Assembly (NCBI RefSeq): GCF_037975245.1
Contig: NC_092568.1
Coordinates: forward strand, 15,213,501-15,277,500
DNA: 64,000 nt
From: Apostichopus japonicus
Taxonomy: Eukaryota > Echinodermata > Holothuroidea > Aspidochirotida > Stichopodidae
Direction of reading: 5' to 3'
Positions 12,411 through 21,609 of the stretch are shown here, in pieces. The notes below the pieces were generated by a model. The model made no database searches. It was not told the origin of the DNA and was given only the letters and a program-made list of their open reading frames with translations. Position numbers and translations under genes: made by a program. Positions within the stretch are counted from its first letter, which is position 1, and every line of letters starts with the position of its first letter.

Positions 12411-13303
12411 CCTAAGGTATTGTCAGGCAACTGGAATAAGTGAGAGTGTGAAGGTACATGTAGCACACACCATATTGCTTGGTGTGAAGCTTTGCCACAT
12501 ACTCTTTACTGTTTCTGTTAGTGGCTTAATAATACTTCATAATACTTAAGGTTTACACTGGGGGAATATATCTAATAGATCATTAGACTATACTGTATAT
12601 GATAGGCAATTGGCCTAAGGTATTCTCATGCAACTGGAATAAGTGAGAGTGTGAAGGCAGCACACACCATATTGCTTGGTGTGAAGCTCTGCCACATACT
12701 CTTTACTGTTTCTGTTAGTGGCTTAATAATACTTCATAATACCTAAGGTCTACACTGGGGGCATATATATAATAGATCAGTAGACTATACTGTATATGAT
12801 AGGCAATTGGCTTAAAGGTATATGGACAGATAGCAATTTTGCTATGAATGTATTGCTTATGTATGTCCGATCATATTCTCAATATAAACTCTTTAAAAAT
12901 TTGCTCTAGTTTTTGAGAAATTAAGGATTAATTACTCAGATTAACGAAAAATAAACGCCTGAAAGCACGTTTCAAAAATTTGACTTCTGACACGATATGA
13001 CGTAGAATCGAGAAGGGATAAGAGCATGCGTATATGGGGCACACGATGGGAAAACTCCGGATGTTTACATTGAGTCATCGAACTGGTATATATTGTGTAT
13101 CAATCTATACCCAAAGCACGTAATCGTTACCATTTCGTTCGTTGACAAATTTGTTTTCGTACATCCTTATTCGTTTATTCTCAACGCTGTTTAAAAGAGA
13201 ATTAATTTGTTTACATTCTTATTCTGTATGACTACATCGTATTCAATTTTATTTTGGGAAATACTGTTCAAAATCTTAAGTTTGGAGAGAGTTTGGAGTA
13301 AGA

Positions 13304-13375
13304 ATGCCGCGGCGTTGTAAAGTAGGAGGTTGCAGTAACACTAACAGTGGAAATATAAGCCTATATACGTATTCT
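13304..13375 (+). pseudogene. 5' end of a THAP-domain protein (transposase-like), truncated
   Basis: Starts ATG at 13304 and reads 'MPRRCKVGGCSNTNSG' then 'ISLYTY'. This has the N-terminal Cys-x4-Cys-x-N pattern of THAP zinc fingers. After residue ~23 the similarity stops; the frame continues only as antisense of the neighbouring exon. In Kolobok (and P) elements the THAP finger sits at the N-terminus of the transposase and binds the element's ends. Here only the first third of the finger remains, so no function is expected. The cut coincides with the start of the facing exon's intron, suggesting an internal-deletion junction at about 13,371-13,378. Confidence 0.6.
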
Positions 13376-13378
13376 CAC

Positions 13379-13602
13379 CAGTCAGTATTCAACAGACGCC
13401 GTGGATTTTCATGGCTGTCAGGTTCACCTTCCGAGTCTGTGGTGCTTTTACTTTCATCGGCTTCTGGCTGAAATTGATATGGCCTAATTTCCTCTTGGTT
13501 CGGAATTTCGTATTCCAAAGAGCTTTCTTCCTCACTTGCTGTCCCCGTTTCGTCGTCCGAAACCTCTGGACTGGAAATTTCGGGTTGTTTTGAAGCTTCC
13601 AT
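13379..13602 (-). pseudogene. First exon of a P2X7-ballast-like ('P2X purinoceptor 7-like') protein, facing the THAP fragment
   Basis: Starts at ATG 13602 on the minus strand. It encodes a Ser/Asp/Glu-rich leader of about 40 residues, then 'IRPYQFQPEADES', another acidic stretch, and ends 'LLNTDW'. The next bases are a splice donor (G|GTGAGA at 13378-13373). From memory, many invertebrate proteins with a stand-alone P2X7 ballast (C-terminal, Zn/Cys-rich) domain have an acidic leader, a PYQFEP-like motif and an 'NTDWC' entry into the Cys-rich domain. The Cys-rich part would be on a following exon that is not in this element. The frame is open and not obviously decayed. The identification is an inference from short motifs. 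Confidence 0.5.
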
Positions 13603-15029
13603 TTTCGAGGTTACCAAGCGAAATCAACGTTAAATGATAGTGCGCAGAACTTCACATTTAACATACGGTCTGCGTCTCTCGATACTACGTCACAACAAAA
13701 TCAATACGTAATGAGGTGGTTATCAATTCTTACTTTTGTGAAGCTCAAACTTTCCCGATTTTTTCACTTTTTAAAATCGAATTTCAAAGGTTGATGGAAT
13801 ATGTGAAAAGTAGATGTAATTTGCTATTAAATAAAGTAAAGTTGTAGCTACCTGTCCATATACCTTTAAGGTATTGTCATACAACTAGAATAAGTGAGAG
13901 TGTGAAGGCAGCACACACCATATTGCGTGGTGTGAAGCTTTGCCACATACTGTTTCTGTTAGTGGCTGAATAATACTTTGTAATACCAAAGGTCTACACT
14001 GGGGGCATATATCCAATAGATCAGTAGACTATACTGTATATGATAGGCAATTGGCCTAAGGTATTGTCATGCAACTGGAATAAGTGAGAGTGTGAAGGCA
14101 GCACACACCATATTGCTTGGTGTGAAGCTTTGCCACATACTCTTTACTGTTTCTGTTAGTGGCTTAATAATACTTTGTAATACCTAAGGTCTACACTGGG
14201 GGCATATATCTAATAGATCAGTAGACTATACTGTATATGATAGGCAATTGGCCTAAGGTATTGTCATGCAACTGGAATAAGTGAGAGTGTGAAGGCAGCA
14301 CACACCATATTGCTTGGTGTGAAGCTTTGCCACATACTCTTTACTGTTTCTGTTAGTGGCTTAATAATACTTCATAATACCTAAGGTCTACACTGGGGGC
14401 ATATATATAATAGATCAGTAGACTATACTGTATATGATAGGCAATTGGCTTAAGGTATTGTCATACAACTAGAATAAGTGAGAGTGTGAAGGCAGCACAC
14501 ACCATATTGCGTGGTGTGAAGCTTTGCCACATACTGTTTCTGTTAGTGGCTGAATAATACTTTGTAATACCAAAGGTCTACACTGGGGGCATATATCCAA
14601 TAGATCAGTAGAATATACTGTATATGATAGGCAATTGGCCTAAGGTATTGTCATGCAACTGGAATAAGTGAGAGTGTGAAGGTAGCACACACCATATTGC
14701 TTGATGTGAAGCTTTGCCACATACTCTTTACTGTTTCTGTTAGTGGCTTAATAATACTTTGTAATACCTAAGGTCTACACTGGGGGCATATATCTAATAG
14801 ATCAGTAGACTATACTGTATATGATAGGCAATTGGCTTAAGGTATTGTCATGCAACTGGAATAAGTGAGAGTGTGAAGGCAGCACACACCATATTGCTTG
14901 GTGTGAAGCTTTGCCATATACTCTTCACTGTTTCTGTTAGTGGCTTAATAATACTTTGTAATACTTGAGGTCTACACTGGGGGCATATATCTAATAGATC
15001 AGTAGACTATACTGTATATGATATGTATA

Positions 15030-18000
15030 TGATACAATATAGGTTTCTCTTAGTTATGAGAGTGTTAGTATATTTCAAGATATCACTAGTGTGTAGAGTA
15101 AGCAATAAACCACCCATTCCCCCCCCCCCCCAACCCAGAACTGGCTATTGTACAGTAGGTTCATCAAATGGTACAAATGTCAGCAGGCCTACACAAAGAA
15201 TATCATAGGACATTTTAATGTGGTGTGCAATATCAGGTGACTTATTCGTGAGAGTGTGAAGGTATCACATACGGTCTAGTTAGGCTTCAGGCTTAGCCAC
15301 ATGCTTTTCATTTTGCAGTCAATGGCTGAAATATTGTATCATTGTGTAGATTTTGCACAGTATGTTGCCCTTTTTTCACATTGAAGGTATACATGTCAAT
15401 ATATTACATTTTCTTGTTGTGCAGTTTCTTTTCAAATGATCTATCCTTTTCTCCCCCTAAAAATTAAATTAAAAGCTGCCTCAGTTGTTGAAATGTTCTC
15501 CAGATATTTTCTGTATTGATAGAAATATCAGTTTTTGGTTCCAATGATAATTTGTAGTCATGCAGGTGGATGAGTGATGTGTTTGTGATGCCTTGCTTTT
15601 AAACTTGATATCTCAAGAAAGGAAGCTTGGACCAATTTCATATTAAAAACGTTGTTGTGACACGTTGAGTTCAAGAATCAAGAGACTTATTGTTTTTGGT
15701 GGTCAAAGGTCATGTGTAGTCAGAATGTGAGAACCTTGCAAACCATATCTATATGCTGAGCACAAGAAGACAATAATTTTGGTCATCAGCTGCCGATGTG
15801 AGTATTAATTGTCACGTCTCAATACTCTTTGCTAATTGGTTTTATTGCAAGCGGTGGCAACATTTGGGATCGATTAAAGCAAAAGAAGGTACACATTTCA
15901 TGCACTTAATCAACAGTCTTTCTCCAACATGGAGAAGATTGTAATGAACTTGGTTCTTTGCTGTGGAAATTTTCTCTTCAGGTAAGTGTGTGACTTGTCT
16001 TTCTCTTTTTTTTTAATAAGCTGTACAGGTTTTTCCTCACAGAAATTACTCATTCTCTGCAGTTGAGTTAACAAGGCAATGGTCATCTGATGTAAGTAGA
16101 ATGTGATTTCAAATCCATGTGAACAACATGATAGTATTAAATGGACTGGATTTTTTTTTTCATTTGAATATTCTTGTCAGAATCAATACATGAAATCATA
16201 ACAAAAGGTGAAAGTATATTTCTGAACAATGCTGCTAGTGAATATTGTTTACTCTGTGAGCCTATAATATGCAGTTTTTAGTAGTTGTCATTGTTAAACA
16301 TAGATTTCCCAAAATCGTGTAAAATCCATTTCAGAACAATTCAGAAAATTTGGTATTTACTGTACATAAGTGCAGTGAATGTGTTTACATCTAGAGGCTC
16401 TCACACAGAGCAACAATTTGAGTTCCAGTGACCTATCAAATGGAAAGTTTAAAAAGCGCTACAAAAGATGTCAATGATGCCATCTGTGATCTTTCAAAGC
16501 AACGCTAGAGACAATCAGACCCCCCCCCCATAATAACAGTTGTGCCCCTCCCATGAACAAATCCTACCCAAAGGAAGCTTGATGTTTATGCTGAAAACCT
16601 TTATACTTTGCCTTCTTCTGCTGTTCACTGTGACAGGACACAATGAAAAGAACATAACAATGATAAAATCTTGTTTGTTATCCTTTTCTTTGTGCTTTTC
16701 ATTATTTTGCCTGCACCAAACAGTGTCCCTCTCCACCCCACCCTGACTGCATGTAAGAGGGAAATAATGACACTGTTAAGGTTCATCACATACTACTAGT
16801 CAGAGCCTGACATTGTTCTGCTCCCCCCCCCCCCAACCCCCATGTTTTGATGTGGGACTTATTAATTGTGTATATATAAATAATTTTTGACCTTTCACAT
16901 GACATTTCCAGTCACAGGCCCTTTGAATTTTTTCCATTGTCTCCCTTCTCCTACTCAAACAAAGACCAGATGTGCTTTTGTAATCGACTTCTACAAGCTT
17001 CCTAGGAGACAATAGTAAATAATTTGAAGGAAAAAAAAACACTCCTTCTAGAAGCAACAATACCCCTCCCCAAGCTGGTATTTAAAAATCCAGTGAACCC
17101 ACTTACTAACAAAGAATAATTGTTTGGTAAAATCAATTGCTGATTTCTACATATTTATTTGACATTATTACAGTACAGTCATGGTGAGATTGAATATCTG
17201 GGATGATGGCCTAAAGAAAAAAAGCATGATGGGCGATGTATGGATAAAATGATTGTTGCTGTATATAATAATAGGATCATTTAAGCAAGCAAACCCTCTT
17301 ATTGTAGCATGAAATAGATCATTTTATTAAATCTATGGCTGATGCTATAATATTACTAGTGACTTAGTTCAAGCAAAGTTTCTATACAACTAGCCTATTA
17401 TGATAATTTAGGAAAAAATGCAACATCAAGCATCAACTTATGCTATATATTAAATGATAGAAGTTTTCGTCTTTGAGCCACACTTCCGCAAATCACGATA
17501 GGGGTATATCGTTGCGCAGTATGGTATGATTCATGGATAGGTATGGGTTCCACTATTTCTGCTAACGCAAGTTAGCTCTATAGATTTTCCCAGCTGACTT
17601 ACGAAAGTTCTGTACAATATGATGTAACATTTACTTTTGGCATGTTCGATGTTGATAAACGATGGGGGAGGGTGGTTTATAGATAATCCTTTTATTAACT
17701 GTAATGCGTTTAAATCATTACATAAATTAATGTAAATCACTTATAAATCATTATTAATAATTAAAAAAGGGGAGCTTAGAATCATATCAATCTCTTCAAT
17801 GGCTTTGTCATATTTCAATTAATAACAATGTATATTCTCAACACCAAAAGATAATGGTACAGTCCAAGTTGAAACGGACGAGATTCAAGCCAAAATAAAG
17901 ATGGGGAGGAAGTTTGCCGTGAAGAATATCTGTTTTGAATTGTAAACCGGATTACAAGTTTCCGTGAAAAATGCTTTATAGACGACTATTTTTTAGTTTT

Positions 18001-18170
18001 AAGGGTGCAATTTCGTACTGAATCGTTCGAGCATTTCAAAGTTTGGCATCCTAAATGCCAAAATCGAGTTTCGTCTGTCGGATAGAAAAGGAATGAAGCA
18101 TAGGCAATAGCTACGGAAGATCAAATTTCCCGCGAATACCGCAAGAATGCCCGAGGCAGCAAAAATCCTT
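15030..18170. other. Interior of 9-kb element right of the array
   Basis: Mostly non-coding. Contains C-runs at 15,119-15,131, 16,520-16,529 and 16,823-16,834, a diverged array relative at 15,240-15,400, and the second copy of the 3.9-kb dispersed repeat at about 15,545-15,750. At 15,929-15,981 a short frame (MEKIVMNLVLCCGN) runs into a perfect donor, CAG|GTAAGT, which might be a first exon with signal-peptide character; I could not extend it. No transposase motif was recognised. Confidence 0.45.
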
Positions 18171-18200
18171 ATGTCCGTACCACTAAAGGGCGGATTTTCA
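18171..18200 (-). repeat. Right terminal inverted repeat of the 9-kb insertion
   Basis: The reverse complement begins TGAAAATCCGCCC and matches the left end at 26/30 positions. Confidence 0.8.
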
Positions 18201-18201
18201 A

Positions 18202-18456
18202 ATGAACTATATTTATATAAAAAGAGTGAGTCCATATGCGAACAAGGTACATGTCACGTTCCAAGTTAAAGGTTCACTTGCAAAGTTTCAAATTGATTTA
18301 GGGGCATCATGTAATGTGATACCTGAATTGTATGTCACTGAAAGCACCGAGACTAAAGAGTCAGACTACAAAAATCTGAGCATGTACAACAATAATCCAT
18401 CGTCAATTGTGGGGACTTGTAAATTGAGGTTGAGAAACATAAAGAATATGAAGTAA
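18202..18456 (+). pseudogene. Ty3 aspartic protease remnant
   Basis: Reads a retropepsin-like block, 'FQIDLGASCNVIP', corresponding to the D-T/S-G-A active-site motif with Leu replacing the usual Thr/Ser. It lies directly after the right end of the nested insertion and continues the Gag-Pol order of the outer element. The frame is open for 84 codons then stops. The altered active site and surrounding frameshifts argue it is dead. Confidence 0.75.
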
Positions 18457-18689
18457 TATTTTGTGCAGATGGTTGTTGTGCAAGGAAACAAGCAAATGCC
18501 ACTTCTTGGATCACGGGCATCACAACAAATGAAATTGATTAAAGTGTTGTATGAAAACATAGATAACAAACCAACTGAAAGTTCTGAAATTAAAGGGGAA
18601 GTAAAGCAAATTGAGAAAACTAACTTACCGCTGAAAAAAAGAAAATGTAATAAAAGTTTATCATGATGTATTCACAGGTCTAGGGTGTT

Positions 18690-19620
18690 AGCCAGGTGAA
18701 GTCCACCTGGAAACTGATCCTAATGTCACGTCAGTTATTATACCACCAAGACGTGTTCCAATATTTATAAAGACTAAGCTTAACGAGTAGCTGAAGCGAT
18801 TGGACAAAATTGCATGTGATAAAGAAGGTTGACAAACCTTCTGACTGGGTGTTAAGTCTGTTTGCATAACCAAACCCAGTGGTAAATGCGTGTTTGTATT
18901 AACCCACTAACATTAAATAATGCTCTAAAACGGGAACACTACTCGTTACCTATTTTCGAAGATATTCTGCCTAGTCTTAATGAGGTAAAGGTTTTTAGCA
19001 AATGTGATCTGAAAATGTTTTATCTAATGTGAGTTGGATGAAAATTCTCCCAAGTTGACTTCATTCCAAACCCCATGGGGAGTCACACGTATAAACGCAT
19101 GCCATTTGGAATCTCCCAAGCACCTGAGCTCTTCCAACAAGGCTAGATTAAAACCTTGAAGGGATTGAGGGTGTTCATATCATAGCTGACGACCTATTGG
19201 TCACTGACAAAGGTAAAACGGAAGCCGAAGCAGACAAGGATCATAACCGAACACATGACTAAGCTGCTTGAAAGAGGGAGAGAGCGATCTATCAAGTCCA
19301 ACAGAGATAAGTTTAAATTTAAGTGCAAAGAAATCCACTTTATAGGGCATGTTGTTACAAAACATGGTCTCTAAGTCGACCCTAAGAAAGTCGAGCCAAT
19401 CATTGATATGCCTAAACCGACTGACATCGCAGCAGTACAACGGTTCGTTGGAATGGTGAAAAACTTGTCTAAGTTCCTTCCAAGCTTATCGGACACGTGC
19501 AAACCGATTCGTCGTCTAACACATAAGGACGCGAAATGGAGCTGGGGACAAGACCAAGACGCAGCATTCAACGGGGTGAAGCTTAGTGTCAGCAGCACAC
19601 CGGTGCTGCAGTACTTTGAT
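18690..19620 (+). pseudogene. Ty3 reverse transcriptase remnant
   Basis: Fragments in alternating frames follow the Ty3 RT order: 'TSVIIPPRRVP' (18,731-18,763), 'KPSGK' (about 18,876), 'PIFEDILPSLNEVKVFSKCDL' as two overlapping blocks (about 18,950-19,010), 'FQTPWG', 'RMPFGISQAPELFQQ' (about 19,095-19,140), 'IIADDLLV' containing the catalytic Asp pair (about 19,175-19,200), 'FIGHVV', then 'DPKKVEPI' and 'RFVGMV' of the thumb/connection (about 19,380-19,460). At least six frame breaks or stops occur. Confidence 0.85.
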
Positions 19621-20193
19621 CCGCAAAGCGAAACTGAAGGTCAGGGAGACGCATCAGAAAAAATGGACTTGATACTCACAAATCGAGAAAGAACTTCTTG
19701 CGTTAATCTCCGGTTTGGTGCGAAACCACCAATTCACCTACGGACGCAAGATAAAGCTTTGGACATATCGAGCACAAGCCATTGGTTCCAATCCCTAAGA
19801 AACAAATCACGACTTCCCCAAAGCGCCTCCAACGGCTACTTCTTTAGAAGTCTGGTGCAGTATAATGCCGACACTCTGTACAAGCCGGGAAAGGAAATGT
19901 ATCTCGCTGATACATTATCGCAAGCCTTCCTCCAGAATGAGGAAAGACCCGCAGTGGAAGTCGAGACAGAAAGTGTGAACATTATAGACTTCCTTCCGGT
20001 GTCGGAAGCAACTCGCAAGCAAATCCAGGAGTCGACCAACGGAGACCCCGTCTGTCAGAATCTGAAACGATTCATTACAGAGGCTGGGCATAATACAACA
20101 GGAACTAGCCCATACATACAAATTCGCGATGAGTTTCCATCTAAGATGGTATCAAATTCAAAACACAGCGATGTGTCATTCCTACACCTCTGA
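19408..20193 (+). pseudogene. Ty3 RT connection/RNase H/linker remnant
   Basis: The longest open frame of the element (261 codons). It begins in the RT connection ('LSKFLPSLSDTCKPIRRLT'), then shows a damaged RNase H. The Asp-Ala-Ser block survives as 'GDAS', but a large central part is missing or out of frame before 'YNADTLYKPGKEMYLADTL', the conserved end of the RNase H. The linker to integrase follows ('NIIDFLPVS'). Parts between 'GDAS' and 'YNADTL' look frameshifted rather than normal sequence. Confidence 0.75.
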
Positions 20194-20195
20194 GA

Positions 20196-21251
20196 AGAGA
20201 CATTAAAGCAAAATTTCACAACGCACACTCTGGTATCAAAAGTACGTTGAAGAGTGTGAGAGATACGGTTTATTGGCCAGGTATGAGTAAAGAAGTAAAG
20301 ACTATGTTGAACAGTGCATTATCTGTAACAAATACCGCACTCAGCAATCCAGAGAACAATTGTTCAGCCATGACATACCAGGTCCCCAGGGAGAAAACGT
20401 TGGTGTCGATATTTTTTACCATCGATGGTACAGATTATCTCTGTATTGTGGACTACTTTTCGGACCACTTCGAAACTTACATACTCTTAAACAAGAAAGA
20501 TACGCCGGCAGTGATCAAAATCGTGAGACGATATTCACTACACATGGTACACCTGTTACTGTACAGTCAGACAACGAACCACCATTTTCGTCCCGCGAGT
20601 TCTCTGATTTTGCGCAATCGTATCAGTTCGACCACGTAACCAGTTCGCCGCTCTTGCCACAAAGCAATGGTAAAGTCGAAAACGCGATAAAGACAGCAAG
20701 AAATTGATCAAGAAAGCGAAGAAGGATAAGCAAGACATATATCTCAGCTTGCTTAGCTGGAGGAATACTCCTTCTGAGAGTCTGCCGCCATCACCACGTG
20801 TATCAGTCGAAGGACTAGAACAGTTATACCTACTTCCAAGAAGTTTCTCACACATTAACTAAGGATTCAAGCAGAAGAAAAACATGAGAAATGAAAAGCA
20901 AGCGCGATATTACAATCACAGTGCTAAGCTTCTTCCAGAACTGAACAAAGGGCAAACAGTACGCGTTCAACCATCAGGACGAGAGAAAGTATGGAAAAAA
21001 CTAGCGATGAAGAACTCGTCAACAATTGCTCCTACAAAGTTATCATAGAAGATGGACGTGAATTCCGTCGTAATCGTAAACATTTACGCCCTACCAAAGG
21101 AACACTGATTTACAGACGCGAGCTGTTCTATGACGTAATGATTCACAAATCGCACCGCCAACCAGCGTCGATTGCAGCAACAACAATGCAGCACGCAACG
21201 AGAGTTCAAGCACAGCACAAGAACACGAACCAGAACCAGAACCATATTTAA
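20196..21251 (+). pseudogene. Ty3 integrase remnant
   Basis: 'VRDTVYWPGMSKEVK' marks the end of the zinc-binding region. The DDE core is split across two frames: 'TIDGTDYLCIVDYFSDHFE' in one, 'THGTPVTVQSDNEPPFSS' and 'SSPLLPQSNGKVENAIKT' in the other. The third acidic residue (GKVEN) is present. About 20,735-20,790 reads the 'SLLSWRNTPSESLPPSP' block, and 20,985-21,250 the basic C-terminal region. Multiple frameshifts make it inactive. Confidence 0.85.
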
Positions 21252-21453
21252 GAAGAAGCCAAAGGAACCGTAAGCAGAGACCCGATTGTGTTTGCTGTAA
21301 ATGATCTATATGAGGCCATTGATGAACATGTTCATCACTTGTTAGCGTTAGGTGTTTGTAAATATGTTTGAATACATTTAATGGTAAGAAATATGATTAG
21401 TTATGAAAGTAGAAATTAGAGCTTAAAAGTTGGATCAAAGAAAATTTTCCTTT

Positions 21454-21466
21454 AGAGAAGGAAGGG
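21454..21466 (+). promoter_or_regulatory. Polypurine tract
   Basis: AGAGAAGGAAGGG lies immediately before the 3' LTR, the usual primer site for plus-strand DNA synthesis. Confidence 0.7.
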
Positions 21467-21609
21467 TGTAAAGATGTGGAAGTTTGTTCACTCTTATGAC
21501 ACCACTCTGTGGTTGTTAAGCAAAGCATGAGAACGTATAATCGTTAACTTTATCAAGCGTGTTTTTCTTCATTGTGTCAGATTGAGCACAGAATGTGAAG
21601 ATCACAACA
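21467..21609 (+). repeat. 3' LTR
   Basis: 143 bp from TGTAAAGATGTGG to GATCACAACA with TG...CA ends, placed directly after the polypurine tract. Its last ~75 bp match 7714-7789. Confidence 0.8.

Larger units (their letters stand above)
12816..13865 (+). mobile_element. Kolobok-like non-autonomous DNA transposon with TTAA target duplications
   Basis: The ends AGGTATATGGACAGATAGC (12816 onward) and its inverse at 13847-13865 match with one mismatch. Both are flanked directly by TTAA (12812-12815 and 13866-13869). The uninterrupted array copy at 14,441-14,460 reads GGCTTAAGG, which is the exact empty site, so a 1,050-bp insertion with 4-bp TTAA duplication is proved within this window. A TTAA target, an end starting AG and an internal THAP-type zinc-finger start fit the Kolobok superfamily. 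PiggyBac also uses TTAA but has CCY-type ends and no THAP. Confidence 0.85.
12411..15029 (+). repeat. ~195-bp tandem array, eight copies, one interrupted
   Basis: Copies begin at 12411, 12614, 12811 (interrupted 12816-13865 and resumed), 14055, 14252, 14449, 14639 and 14836. Lengths are 190-203 bp. Landmarks in every copy are GGTATTGTCAT, GTGAGAGTGTGAAGG, CACACACCATATTGC, TTTCTGTTAGTGGCT and TCTACACTGGGGG. The third and sixth copies share a 190-bp variant (CATACAACTAGAATAAG, ATTGCGTGGTG), and the second and fifth share ACTTCATAATACC. The array therefore contains a three-monomer higher-order unit present twice. Confidence 0.95.
9191..18200. mobile_element. 9,010-bp nested insertion bounded by 30-bp terminal inverted repeats, superfamily unknown
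   Basis: Left end 9191-9220 and right end 18171-18200 are reverse complements at 26 of 30 positions (core TGARAATCCGCCCTTTAGT). They sit exactly between gag and protease of the surrounding Ty3 element, as expected for one inserted DNA element. No transposase was recognised inside. A clear target-site duplication is not visible; the best candidate is the flanking 7-mer CATGTGA/CAAATGA, which has two mismatches. The interior holds a perfect 47-bp inverted repeat, a tandem array and a Kolobok-like element. Confidence 0.65.
7659..21609 (+). mobile_element. Ty3/gypsy (Mag/SURL-like) LTR retrotransposon, decayed and split by a nested 9-kb insertion
   Basis: Two related short LTRs bracket gag, protease, reverse transcriptase, RNase H and integrase remnants, all on the plus strand. 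Subtracting the nested block 9191-18200 leaves about 4.9 kb, a normal size for a Mag-type Ty3 element. The order gag-PR-RT-RH-IN identifies Ty3/gypsy rather than copia. All reading frames carry stops or frameshifts, so it is not autonomous. I could not find a convincing 5-bp target duplication outside the LTRs. Confidence 0.85.

Noticed and set aside
13411-13593. Plus-strand 60-codon frame
   Set aside because: Antisense of the minus-strand acidic exon, which has the more protein-like composition, an ATG and a splice donor.
12816-13865. PiggyBac identity for the TTAA element
   Set aside because: The TTAA target fits, but the ends begin AGG rather than CCY and a THAP-type start is present, favouring Kolobok.
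15929-15981. First exon encoding a signal peptide
   Set aside because: Excellent donor (CAG|GTAAGT) but only 17 codons, no partner exon and no promoter evidence; kept only as a note.
20556-20855. 99-codon minus-strand frame
   Set aside because: Antisense of the Ty3 integrase core.
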